This document shows positions 1 to 11,700 of a stretch of 64,000 bases of DNA, one piece after another. The notes under the pieces are model-generated. The model saw only the letters and a list, made by a program, of their open reading frames with translations. It was not told where the DNA came from and did not search any database. The translations under genes were made by a program, and so were the position numbers. The DNA comes from Strigops habroptila (taxonomy: Eukaryota > Chordata > Aves > Psittaciformes > Psittacidae). Each line of letters opens with the position of its first letter. The stretch's first letter is position 1. The stretch spans positions 54,801,743-54,865,742 of the forward strand of contig NC_044278.2 of assembly GCF_004027225.2 (NCBI RefSeq), in the 5' to 3' direction.

Positions 1-809
1 AACCAACTCCAAATTTCATTTCTAGGGCAGTAGAGCCTGTATGTGACACAGGCCTGCTGGGACAAGCCATCCAGGCTTCAATCCACCTCTAGTGCCACAT
101 AGGTCTAATGAATTCTAGCAGCAGCAGTCTGGACTTAAGCTGCTGCCTTTTCAAGCCCTTCACATCATGATTTGCGCAGCAGAAGCTGAGCTCTTCAAGG
201 GGCTCTACTGCAGTTAACACAGCTGCAGCACGGCAAACGTCCATCCACACAAACATCTTGAAAAACTGAGGTCTTGCATCCAAAATATAAATGTACTTTT
301 CATGTGTGCACACATACACTTTGCTTACAGACACCACATAGTGGAGAGATAGGTATAACCCTGTATAAGAATATTTGGGGTCCAGGTTTTAATCCTTCAC
401 ACATATATACAAACATAATATACACATATGCTCACAGAGTATGGGGAGGTGGGTTTCCTCATACTGAAGAAAGTTGTTAACTATGCAGAGGCAGGGGGAA
501 CCTGACTATTTTGCAAACTGCTGTCAAACTGCATTGGAATGGAGGTAAAAGAAAAATACCAAAAGGCAAACTCCCAGGGGGGAGGAAAAAAGGCCTGATT
601 TTCAGAATCCTGATCAACCAAAATTTTCTACTGATGAACCTTTTCTGTATGTTTAGAATAATTATATTTTAGTATGTTCAGACGTCGCTTTAGGAACACT
701 GGTTTAGGTACATGTTTCCTTCCCCTTTTTAAATATCTGACAGCTACTTCTTTGCTAATTTCTTGAAGATGCATTCTTTCCAATAGCCATGCTCATAAAA
801 GTTTTCCAG
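1..809. other. No supported gene
   Basis: This stretch lies downstream of the candidate minus-strand gene that stops at 810. If that gene is real, part of it would be its 3' untranslated region; an ATTAAA-type signal on the minus strand (complement at 388-393) could serve as its polyadenylation signal. The minus-strand open frame at 89-337 begins in low-complexity sequence, and a splice into it from the upstream candidate exon would hit a stop at once, so I do not call it coding. Confidence 0.4.
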
Positions 810-3800
810 TCAAACATATTTCTTCCTCATCTGTGCCAAAACAGAACAAAATTTCAATGCTTCTCAGAGTATAACTGAAATGAGCACTCTATCTATGTAT
901 CTTCCCTTCACCAACTCCTCTCAGAAGTTGGAGCCAGAAATACCTGCATGGCCTGCTTCCCCATGCTAACCACTTCAAACAATGTAACCGCCTCAACCAC
1001 TTGGCCATCCTGCAGCCGGCTCACTCTTTTGCTACTGGCAGAACTTCTCCTTATATTCTCACACTGCTGTCGGACCTTCCCCTTCTCTCTCTGAAAGTCA
1101 AGCAAAAAAGAAGTATGTGAGAAAACATGACACATAACAGCCAATACATAAATTATCCCCTAATAACAAGCTTATTTTACTCTCATGGTAATGATTTCCC
1201 CAGGGTGCTAACTTTTAAGTTTCAAGGACACAAATAAAGCCTTATCAAACATGACCATACTGGAAGGGAATGAAAGAAAGGGTTTACCAGTTTGAATTTT
1301 ATCTCAACAATGAGTCATAAGCATAGGAATGTATAACAGGAAAGAAGCTTCTGACCAGCTGTGTACTATCCGGAAGGCATTTTTCAGTGGCAGCTGTAGT
1401 TTCTGCAGAATAGACAGCAAGCACAGAAACTCTTCTACATCTTTTCACTCACAGGGCAAACACACAACCTTCAAATTAACATCAGCTGCACACAATGCAC
1501 AGTTAAGGAAGAACACTCACTGAAATGAACTGACTGTTCAAAAGCCAGCACTGAGGCTCTGATGCTAATGAAATTTGGGGGTCAAGCTGTACCCATTGAC
1601 TAGATTGCATACAGGTGCACGTCCTGGGTTCAGCTGTAACAGCTATTTTTCTCCTTCTTAGCATCTGGTGCAGTGCTGTGTTTTGGCTTTAGTCTGAGAA
1701 CAATGCTGATAACACACCGATGTTTTCAGTTGTTGCTAAGCAATGCTTACTCTGATCAAGGACTTTTCAGTCTCATGCTCTGTCAGTGAGGAGGGACAAA
1801 ATCCAGGAGGAAGCAGAGACAGGACACCTGACCCAGACTAGCCAAAGGGGTATTCCATACCACAGCACGTCATGCCCAGTATATAAACTGTGGGGAGTTA
1901 GCCGGAAGGCCCAGATCGCTGCTCAGGTTGGGCTGGGTATTGGTCGGTGGGTGGGGAGCAATTGTATTGTGCATCACTTGTGTTTTATTGTTTTCTTTTC
2001 CTTTTCCCCTTTTAGTTTCATATTCTCTCCCATTGTTATTTCCCTTATCATTATTATTCTTGGTGGTAGGAGTAGCAGTTTTGTATGGCGCCTTAGTTAC
2101 TGGACTGTTCTTATCTCAACCTATGGGATTTACATTCCTTTGATTCTCCTTCCCATCCCTCTGGGAGCAGAGGGGAGGAAGAAGGGGGAGGAATGAGCGA
2201 GCAGCTGCGTGGTTCTGAGTTACTGGCTGGGCTTAAACCACGACAATGCACCATATTATGATTGGTTTATGTAATACTCAATTTTGTAACAATCAAATGA
2301 GACAGAAAATAAATTCCTATTTAATAAACTTTTTTTTTTTTAATTTTAAAAATCAACTTACTGGTGTTTTCAGGTTGCTATTTCTCACACAGCTGCCATT
2401 CTGCACAGTAGATTCAGGCACAGTTTCATCATGGACAGCATTCTCTCTGAAGTGTAATGAACACATTGAAGGGGTTAGCAGTAAGAACACAAAACTACAC
2501 TTCAATACAAACAACTGAAGAAAATAAAAGCATATATAGGTATTTAACTGCTTTTAATTACTTGCTTGGAAGTTATGTCATTTAGTTACTAGAAACCAAA
2601 CATCTGACTTTAAAAGAACAACAGAAATTTGGGGCCTTTTTCAAACTATTTGCTTTCCTGCAAGATATACAGAAAACTAGCAAAACTATCAAAGATATCA
2701 AGGAAGTAGAAAGTAAATAAATGAAACAGAATGCTGATGTTGACTTAAGGCAGCCTTTGTTGACTGAAGAGCTTTGCACTATGAACCAATACGATGAGTA
2801 CGCATTCACTTTGTGGGTGCTTTAAACAAAAGATGGTGATAACATTTGATGGGTGTACAATTTAAAGCAAGAGGAAGAAACTGGTTTACCCTGTCTATAA
2901 AACATGCTGAAGAAAAAAGACATTAGAAATTTCATTTGAAGGTCATTGCTAATATGATGGAGGAAAATAAAGATGCACCTTCTGGGAGATCTGAAGCCCA
3001 TACATTTATCTGTAATGAAATCATGCCACTTTTCATCATTCCCAGTGCTAACAATAGGCTTTGCCAAAGGTCACGTTTGAGCAGATGAGCTGGATCCCAC
3101 TTGTGCAGCAGGTCCAGTACTGGTAGCTGGCTGCTATGGCCTCCTTTTAAACTATGGTGGCCAGGACATGAAGCCAGTTGACTTGTACTATAAGGCACAA
3201 AAAAGAATAAATATAAGAGTGTACAGTTACTTTCATTTTGCTGATACTGCTGCAACAAGAGAGTGTACTAACACAGGTGACCACTTTTCAAATTATAAAA
3301 CAGTATATTACACTGTAAGATACAGTTAACTCTCCAATATCTAGTGTTGGCTAACCCAGATGGAGAATTAACTGTGCTACAGAGGCAAAACCAGCTCAAC
3401 TCCAGCTAGGTTTATCAGTGCCAGATAAGCACTGTTGTTCTTCCCAAGACTGTTTCAGTCAGACATTGCCTCTGCAAAGCAAATCCTGAGGCTGAATAGC
3501 ATCAACTGCAGGACCAAGGTCCTGATGCTATTTTATTAGTGAGAGCAGACAGAAGTTCGTGTTTAAACAAATCTCCATTTACTTTTTTAATCTATCAGCA
3601 CACTTCACCATAAGCGATGTAGAATTAGGCTTCCAAAGACTCCTATAAAAATTCTATACAAATATAAAACTCTATAAGAATATATCAGCTTTCTAAATAA
3701 AATTATGCAAATGCTTAACTTCCCTACAGAGAAAAGTCCCATGAAAGTTAAATTCAATGAATGTCTTGTTATAGAGAAGTTCAAAACATGCCTCAGTATT

Positions 3801-4776
3801 TGACAGATGGAAGCCAAGAAACAAATTCAGGGTGAACCAATATTTACATCAGTTCATCCTACCAATACTCATGATACAGAAAAGCGAGGGATGAGCTATA
3901 GCTCACAAGTGAGTCAGCATGCTATAAGCAATAGTTTGCAAAAGTTTTCAAATGTTTTCTTCGATTTGCAATTGCAAGTCACAGAGATTAAGTATCTCAA
4001 GCACCACCAGAGACTTCCTAGTTGAAAAGAACAAGCAGCAAGAGACAGCAGCATGTACTGCTTTTCTGACACCAGCCAGCTCTTCCCAGATCCTTCTACA
4101 GACCACAAATTAACAAAAACAATCCAAACGTGTTTGTCAAGGAGCTACTTCTCCTATGTAGTTAAATCCTTCCACTCTTGATTTCAAAGCAGTATGCAAC
4201 ATTATGGGGCTGGACTAACATGTTCTTACTCGCACTGTTTCACTAGAACTACAACTCTGATGCCAGCCAACATCATGGTAACCTGTGTCACTTGTTGCTG
4301 CATTATACCTCAACATAATGCTCAACATACTCAAAAAATTTTCCTGAATTGTTTGCATGCACTATTTAGCAACTTATTCCACCCCTTCGTGAAAATAAAT
4401 GCATTACATTTGATGACAGCAACTATACTTGAGTCCAAGATTAACTAAAACACTTAAATAACTAAAAAATCATCACTGCTGCAGGACGGTTCAGTCAAGT
4501 ACTTGTCTAATCATGCAATGCTTTTAGTATCTGTCTAGAATATACTTCTTTGAAGTTTTAACTCGTGTCTTTTTCCCAAGAACATCCTGAAGGATGGCAC
4601 TACAGATGGTATCTACTGGCCCTGTGCTATTTAATCAGCCTATGCCAGGCAAAATGTACCTGTAGCAAAAGGGGATCCACAAAGTAAGGGAATGCCTGGT
4701 ATATGGAAGAGCACACTTACCAAAGCTCAGCAAAGCCTGCAAGAATAAGAAGGCAGATGATCTGCAGCTTCCTCAT
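810..4776 (-). CDS. Candidate multi-exon gene for a small secreted protein, family unrecognised
   Basis: I do not recognise this product. Five segments on the minus strand join in frame: 4776-4721, 3187-2979, 2444-2362, 1090-944 and 830-810 (stop), giving about 171 aa. The start, MRKLQIICLLILAGFAEL, looks like a signal peptide: a basic N-terminus, then a hydrophobic core. Splice signals are good in places: donors gtaagt after exons 1 and 3, and pyrimidine-rich acceptors before exons 2 (ttttttgtgccttatag), 4 (ttgactttcag) and 5 (ttctgttttggcacag). Weak points are the gtgcat donor of exon 2 and exon 3, which must use the second of two adjacent AG acceptors to keep frame. The middle is hydrophobic with a leucine-rich run; exon 4 is basic (REKGKVRQQC, SSKRVSRLQDG). 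Cysteines are few. It runs head to head with GTPBP6, and a solo LTR lies in the intron between exons 3 and 4. It could be a lineage-specific gene, a decayed gene or a chance chain. Confidence 0.35.
1621..2246 (+). mobile_element. Solo LTR of an endogenous retrovirus, with target-site duplication
   Basis: The segment begins gtcctgggttcagctg and ends aaaccacgacaa. It is bounded by the direct repeat TGCAC at 1616-1620 and 2247-2251, the 5-bp duplication expected of retroviral integration. Inside is a TATA-like gtatataaactg near 1880, as in an LTR promoter. No internal retroviral genes flank it, so it is a solo LTR. Its ends and body resemble the ERVL-type LTRs abundant in songbird genomes. A second member of the same family lies at about 30.7-31.3 kb. 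Confidence 0.75.
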
Positions 4777-6567
4777 GTTGGGCTAACAAAGCCAAGTAAA
4801 GCAACATCTCTGTGATGAAATCAGTTAGAGTAACTTTCACACATGCACTAAGCATCTGTTCTAAACACTCAACAAAAGTAACTAAGCACTAAATACTAAT
4901 ATTAAAAAGCCATTTACTTTTCTGAATTGTTTTGGTTATCAGTGACCACAGCACATAGCAATGCCATAGGAAGCACCATGCTACAACAGCCAGCCTATAC
5001 AAAAGTAGAGATTTGTAAAATCCAGGTATTATCAACACTCATGTTTCTCCTTTCTCTTTTTTTCCTTTTAATACTGATGTTTCCAGTAAGACTATTCATA
5101 AGGCAGGTACTTAAACATTTGCAGGAACTAGACCAGTGCCTAGAAACCAAACTTCATGAAAACACCTGGAAATCAACAAAGATACTTTAACTGAGTCTTT
5201 ATTTGCGCAAATAAGTTTCTGTTGAAGAAACCGTTAAAAGAACTACGATGTCCTCTAATCTTCTTGAGCAAAATAGGAACCACCGTACCTAGTTGAGGAT
5301 GGCATGTGATCACTTCTGCAGCAGTCCTTATACGTAACTCCATTTAACATCTTTTCAACTATAGGAGTGCAACTGTTGGTTTGACAAATTTCAAACTAGT
5401 GGGTTCTTTGCTCTCCTCTGCTAGTCTACACCATACCGAGCATTTTTGCACACCTAAATTCACTGCCTCATGCTGGTAAGAAACAGTTCTCTGCCATTTA
5501 CTTCGTTTCTATTGGCAATCAGTAGGAAAGCACAGGCAGAATTCCATTCCTATCTCATCCTAATTTTCGCTTTTATACCCTGTTACATATGGCTCTGACT
5601 CATTTTGACCTCATATGCCTGCCACAATACAGTCCTTTCACTAGCACTTGAAGTGCTGCTGATGAGATAAAAACACTTGAAGTTGGAAGGAGGAGAAGTC
5701 CTTCGTCTAGTCGTCAAACACAATACTGTTCTGAGAATTTCTGAATTCAGTTTTCTCATCTTAATAAACATTTGGAGCAGATTTAGTGACTCGCCCTTAA
5801 AAAGAAAGCTACCTCTTTAACAAAGATAACATATTGCTTTGGCTGTGTAAAAGGAACAATTAACGTATGTTACGGGAAGAATCCTACCTGTAGGTTTTTA
5901 AAATTAGAAATTTCAATACAGCTCTTTCATCTTTTAGAAGCAACATAAGAAACTCAGCTAAAAAATTGCCAGATGTCTTCCTGACACTTTCGCAAGTAAG
6001 AGGCTGGCTTCAGATGAAACGTACTGGAAATGACATATGGAGAGCTATATTAATTGTTATCATGGGCTATGAGGAATACACCTCTCAGCCTTTGTTAGAG
6101 CTTAATGAAGCAAAAGACCTAGAGCAGACTTCCTCAGAAGGTGGCAGAATCAGCAAAGATTGGGCTGCAATAAATGCACACAGCACCGGAGTTCTAAGCA
6201 GCTTCACCCTTTGAAACTAGACAAGATATGCCCAAATGTTTTAACTTTACCTTTTATCTATTTGTATCTAGTCTAGTAGAACTTCTAAACACCACTTTGT
6301 AGACAATGATATGAATACATTTGGTTTATAGATCACCTCAACTAATGACTGGAGAAATACATTATGAAAGGAAGAAGACTTGACATATCCCTAATAAAAA
6401 CAACTATAGAGAAGCAATTCCCTCTTCAATGCCGACAGGCAGATTACAGATCACTTAGCAGTCTTCCTGCTCAGTACCCCCAAATCCACCACTGAAGTGA
6501 ACACGTGGTGACTATGAATCTGCCCATTTTGGGTTTTTTTTCAAAGTAGGTTTATTTGCACTGTAGT
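4777..6567. other. No coding feature; possible noncoding 5' exon at 5289-5358 (-)
   Basis: No coding exon is supported here. On the minus strand, 5358-5289 has an acceptor (cactcctatag) and a donor (gtacgg). It could be an untranslated exon of the candidate gene on the left, which itself appears to have an acceptor just before its start codon (ttggctttgttag ending near 4783). The plus-strand open frame at 5966-6214 has no recognisable motif and no splice context. Confidence 0.3.
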
Positions 6568-6660
6568 GAATAATCACAGAATCTTAGAATGGTTAGGGTT
6601 GGAAGGGACCTTAAAAATCACCTACTTCCAACCCTGCTGCCACAGGGGTGCACAGAATAA
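6568..6660 (-). mobile_element. CR1 LINE 3' fragment
   Basis: The sequence reads aatcacagaatcttagaatgg followed by gttggaagggacc. This is the reverse complement of the CR1 3' end, whose tail is ATTCTATG-like. Only about 90 bp of the 3' end is present, and it is diverged. Confidence 0.8.
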
Positions 6661-7135
6661 AGGCACAGAAAAGCTTGTGAGGTCAAGGTCCCTGTCAATC
6701 TGCATAAAACACTAAATTAAGAAGACGCTAAACAATACATACAAGGGAATAAAGCGGAGAAATTAGTAACAAGACATAGTGCATAGCAAATCCCTATTTT
6801 TTCCCCTCCCACCAAAATGACGCATGATAGACTGCCCCAGTATCTGTGGGGCACAAATTCAACAGACAGCATCCTAATTTACTAATAAATTTTATAGGCA
6901 ACCTGTGACAGGTCTTACTTTTGGCTAGGAAGGTTACTGGCTGTATTGGGCTCGGCTATCATTTCCGCTACATTATTTCAGCAGTACAGGCAGGAAGCGA
7001 ACACGATCAGCGCCGCTTTTAAGGCAATTCACCAAGATCAGTAGCGTTAAAAACTTAACAAGGCTTTAGTTCTTGCAGGTGAAACAGCAGCCAAAAACTG
7101 TCAAGAAAAGAAAAAAAAAAAAAGGAGAGTTAATT

Positions 7136-7592
7136 CATTGAATCACAGAATGGTTTGGGTTGGAAGAGGCCTTAAAGACCAGCTAGTTCCATGGGCAGGG
7201 ACACCTTCCACTAGACCAGGTTGCTCCAAGCCCCGTCCAACCTGGCCTTGAACACTGCCAGGGATGGGGCAGCCACAGCTTCTGTGGGCAACGTGTGCCA
7301 GTGTCTCAGCACCCTCATAGTGAAGAATTTCTTCCTAATACCTAATCTAAATGTACCCTCTTTCAGTTTAAAACCATTCCCACTTGTCCTGTCCCTACAT
7401 GCCATTGTAAAAAGTCTCTCTCCAGATTTCTTGTAGGCCCCCTTTAGGTACAGGAAGGCTGCTATAAGGTCTCCCCAGAGCCTTCTCTTCCATGCTGAAC
7501 AAGCCCAGCTCTCTCAGCCTCTCTTCCTAGGAGAGGTGCTCCAGACCTCTGATTATCTTCGTGGCCTCCTCTGGGCTCACTCCAACAGTTCT
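7136..7592 (-). mobile_element. CR1 LINE 3' fragment, about 450 bp
   Basis: The fragment starts with gaatcacagaatggtttggg on the plus strand and continues through the conserved 3' region (tgccagggatggggcagcc) to the segment ending ctcctctgggctcactcc. It therefore lies on the minus strand with an intact 3' end and 5' truncation. It abuts the CpG island that begins about 100 bp further on. Short open frames inside it are remnants of the LINE reverse-transcriptase C-terminus and not host genes. Confidence 0.95.
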
Positions 7593-7679
7593 AGGCAGCT
7601 CCCTCAAAACCAAGCCAGCAAGCCCCCCGCAAAACCAACCCGCAGAAAGAGATGCGACTCCGAGAAACGAATGACTTCA

Positions 7680-7872
7680 GGGAGGAGAATTCGCAGGCAG
7701 GACCGCTGCGCCTGGCAGGAGCCTGAGGTGGCAGCGCCTACAAAGCCGCCACCCGTCGCAGCGCCTCATATCCCCGCGGCCATACGCCCCGCTGACCCCT
7801 CCTGTCCCTCGGGCAGATCCCGCAACGCCGGCGGCCCGCACCCGCGCGGGCGGGGGCTGCCCCAGGGGCGCC

Positions 7873-7914
<42 letters not shown>

Positions 7915-8790
7915 AGGGGGCGCAGCGGGCGGCGGCCCGGGCGGGGATGTGCGGGACCGTCAGCCCCGGGTCGGGGCGGAGGGGAGGGGGGTAGTGTGAA
8001 ACGCGGGGGTGCGCGCGCCGCGCGGGGCCTGTCACCCACCTGCGCCGGGTGCGCGCTCCGCAGCCCGGGTGCGCGCAGACACCTCCCCCCCGCCCCTCTC
8101 TGCGGCGGCCCGAGGGCCGTCCGCGGCCCCGCGTCAATCACGGCCCATCCCTCGGCGCCACCCCGCCTATCAGAGGCGGGGGCCGCTGTCACGTGGGTCG
8201 ATACCGCCGGCTTCCGTAGCGGCCGGGGCGAGGCCCGGAAGGACAGGCCGGGAGCGGTACCTGCCGCCGCCTTGCCCGGGGGAGGGGCGGCCATGGGGCC
8301 CGGCCGTCTCTCGCAGTCGCTCCTGCTGCGCTGCCCGCGGGTGGTGGCGGCTCTCGGCGCGGCCCGCTGCCGTGGCGGGCCGCTGTGTGCCCGGCCGCTG
8401 TCTGCCCGCCTGCTCAGCGCCGCCTCTGGCCTGCGAGCTCCCCAGCGGCCGCCAGGCAGGGGCGAGCCACCGCGGGCGGGCGGCGGAGGGCGGTGGAACG
8501 GGGCGGCGGGCGCCGGCGGGGATGATGATGAAGAAGAAGAAGAAGAGGAGGATGATGATGAAGATGAGGCGGAGCTGGAGGAGCTGCTGGCCCCCTCTCC
8601 GCTGGCCGTGGAGCCCGGCGCGCAGCGCGTCGCCGTCGTGCACCCGGCGGTCAAGTGGGGCCCGAAGAAGTCGGCTCTCACCACCGGTGCGTGGCCGCGC
8701 CGGGGCTGGGCTGTGGGGGGGGCTTCGCGCGGTCATATGGCCATGGGTCCCGCCAGCCAGCCCCGCCGCTTTCCGAGCGTCCCCGCCCGC
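7680..8790. promoter_or_regulatory. CpG island promoter of GTPBP6, possibly bidirectional
   Basis: This block is very GC-rich and dense in CpG, in sharp contrast to the AT-rich flanks. It contains the start codon and first exon of GTPBP6. There is no TATA box near the start, which suits a housekeeping CpG promoter. On the minus strand a good donor (gcgcag, then gtgggtg) at about 8043 would end a leftward noncoding exon, so the island may also serve the candidate minus-strand gene. Long open frames through the island on both strands come from its lack of AT-rich stop codons and are not evidence of coding. Confidence 0.8.
7876..7912 (+). repeat. (GCC)12 trinucleotide repeat
   Basis: Twelve uninterrupted GCC units lie about 380 bp upstream of the GTPBP6 start codon, within the CpG island. 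The position suggests promoter or 5' untranslated sequence. Such tracts are often variable in length. Confidence 0.95.
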
Positions 8791-11700
8791 GTCGTTGCGC
8801 CGTTTTCTCCCGTTCTAGACCCCTGCGGCCCGCAGGAGCACTTACAGGGAATGGGTGCCGATAGCGTGAAGTAGATCCGTTATTACAGTGGTAAAACAGA
8901 AATGCTGTCTGGGTCAGCTAGCGAAGTGCAGGTTCAGATAAAAGATCTTGGTGGCTGTTTTCTTCTTGGGTAACTTTTTAAGAGACAATGTGCTCTTGGT
9001 GAGTGTTGGCAGATCTGTGCTGTGACTTGTAGATCAGGCTAGCTTTGGGGCTTGGACAGCAGAACGGCTCCGTGCATGGAGTGTTAAAGTTGCTTAAGGA
9101 ATAGACGTGTTTTCCCCTTAGCAGAACGCTAATAGCCTTGAGACCTCAGCCGTGCTGTCTGGCCAGGCAGGCAGGAGTCCTGCATTCTTAGGCTTACCCA
9201 GAAGTTGGCTGAAAAGCAGGAATACTTTTGTCATCATCATAGAAAGGTTTGAGTTGGAAGAGACCTTAAAGATCATCTAGTTCCAACCACCCTGCCATGG
9301 GCAGGGGCACCTTCCTCTAGAAGAGGTTGCTCAAAGCCACATCCAGTCTGGTCTTGAACACTTAATTCATGGAAATTATCTAAATACAAAGCTGTAAAAT
9401 GTGTGCTAGAACATCCTGAGCAAACCTGCACAGACCTGCAGAAAGTAGGTTTTCCTAGGTTTTCTCTCAGAAATCCTTGTAGCTATTTAATATATAGGTA
9501 TTAATCATGCACAATTAAGATATATGATTAACTTGATGCTCCTCCAAATGCTTCTCTAATTATAAAGTTGTAATGGAAAGGATTAAGCATCTAGTAAGTT
9601 AGCTTTTTTGTATATAGACAGTTTATATGTGATACATTATTCTTGTATTCCAATTTATTATGTGATGAACCTAAATCTCATTTAGTTTTTTTAGTGCTGC
9701 TAATTATAACAAATTGTCATGTTGCAGAATAAAGGTTGTAACCTTTTCAAAATTTACATAAGCAGCCCCATTTTACAACTGAAAAATAAATAAAATACGA
9801 AGGCACCTTTCTGTCCAGACACGCAGAAGAATAGCAGTGATCCGTTTCCATTCATTTAGGCCCTCCGGATGAAGAGCCTGAAGTCTGAACAAATGGTTTG
9901 GACTGATTGTTGAAACACCACAGGTACAACAGCAAATCTGTGCATCTTACAAGGAACACTAACAATATGACGAGAAAGAAGATTATGGTTATCTTTAAAA
10001 ATATATTACCTTTTGGACTAACGTAACATATTTAATATATAAATTTGGTTTTGCTATCTAGAGGAACTTGGAAAATCTGTTGTGAAAGGAGGAAAAGGGG
10101 GGGAAATCAAAACTGGATCTACTGATCTGATACCACAGAATGGTTGAAGCCAGAAAGAACCACCAGAGGTCATCTAGTACAAGCTCCCTACTCAAACAAG
10201 ATCACCTAGAGCACATTGGTCAGGATTGGGTCTTGAATATCTCTAGGGAAGGAGACCAAACAATGTCTCTGGGCAATTTATTCCAGTGCTCAGTCACCCT
10301 CACAGTAAAGTTTTTTCCTCATGTCAGGTAGAATTTCCTGTGGTTTAGTTTATGCCTGCTGTCTCTCGTCTTACCGCCTGGCACCACTGAGTCTGGCCTC
10401 ATCCTCTTGAAACTCTCAATGAACACACATTGGTCAGATTCCCCCCTGAGCCTTCTCTTCTCTAGGATGAACAGGCCCAGCTCCCTCAGCCTTTCCTCAT
10501 ATGAAAGATGCTCCAGACCCTTAATAATTCTAGTAGCTCTTCACCAAACTTTCTTCAGGAGCTCCATGTCTCTGCTTTGCTGGGGAGCCCAGAACTGGAC
10601 ACAGCACTCCAGGTGAGGCCTCCCCAGGGCAGAGTAGAGGGAGAGGATTACTTCCCTCAACCTGCTGGCAATGCTCTTGCTAATGTACCCCAAGATACTA
10701 CTGGCCTTCTTGGCCACAAGGGCACATCGCTGGCTCATGGACAACTTGTTCTCCTCCAGGATATGCCCATGTAGCGTTTGTGGTTTCACAAAGTCCTCAA
10801 AAATCAGTGCTTTGCCACATAGATGTGTTTTTTCTAAAGTGACTGATGAACCAGAGTACAGGATTGGAATCTGCTGGCTCTGTCACGTCATAAATCAGTG
10901 TAAGTCCTTCATGAAAAAGTAGCAGTAAAGTTAGCAGCAGGATATGCCATATTAGTAGTTCTTTAAATATTGCCACAATGCACAAAGGAATTAATCACAC
11001 GGCTTTGTGCTCATCTGAAATAACAGAATTTATTTTCCAGCTAGTTAGTTATTTCACTTGTTGAGGCAAAAAGCTTGATAATTTCTTTGCTGACAATACA
11101 GTTAAAAATTCCTCTAGATCAACAACCACGGAAATAATGTGTGTTGGCAGAAAGATGCTTTGTGTGATAAAATTGCATCAAAGTAGAAGTTAATTACTCT
11201 GATTAGAGGCAAGACATTTTGCTCCTTATGCAATAGGTTAATATAAATAGCCTTGTAGAATTTCAGTGTAGCTTACTCTTCCCGTGTTTATGCACATTCT
11301 ATAGTTATTGGAAATCTGAGCGAAGTTGTAATGGTATATTACAATCTTTTTTTTTTTTCTTTTTTCTTTTTTGTATTCCTAAAGCTGAATTACAGATTGC
11401 TGAAGCCGTTGCTCTTGTAGATACCCTTCAGAACTGGACGGTTTTAGATAAAATAATTATTCCTACAAAAAATCCTGACAAGAAATTCGTTTTTGGCAAA
11501 GGAAACTTCCAGGTTTTAACAGGTAAGGATGGAGATTTTTCAGTGCTGCAGCATTCTAAATGGAAGGTTTCCGCGGTTGAACTGTTTAAAGATAGGTACG
11601 AAAGCTGAAGAAAGGGAGAATGTTGTTCATTCATCATGCAGGTTTGCAAACAAGAATTTTTTTTAAGGTTACAAAAGCAGTACAGAATAGAATTAACCTG

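Noticed and set aside
89-337. Minus-strand 82-codon frame as the last exon of the left candidate gene
   Set aside because: Splicing from the exon ending at 944 in phase 0 into its acceptors meets a stop at once, and the better acceptor at 831 already gives a short terminal exon.
2879-2897. 17-bp microexon on the minus strand between candidate exons 2 and 3
   Set aside because: It has a fine acceptor (tcttttttcttcag) and a gtaaac donor, but including it forces a stop in the next exon.
5966-6214. Plus-strand 82-codon frame
   Set aside because: It has no motif and no flanking splice sites in a consistent phase, and it lies between the candidate gene and a CR1.
1-7600. PPP2R3B as the left neighbour, as in human PAR1
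   Set aside because: None of the candidate exons on the left resembles PPP2R3B, and their strand is opposite to what the human order predicts.
7677-8874. Long open frames on both strands of the GTPBP6 CpG island (up to 335 codons)
   Set aside because: GC-rich DNA lacks stop codons. Only the frame from 8293 continues into the GTPBP6 exons with correct phase; the minus-strand Ser and Ala runs are complements of the acidic and GCC repeats.
10541-10789. Reverse-transcriptase-like frame as a gene
   Set aside because: It is a remnant of the C-terminal end of a CR1 LINE reading frame, broken upstream.
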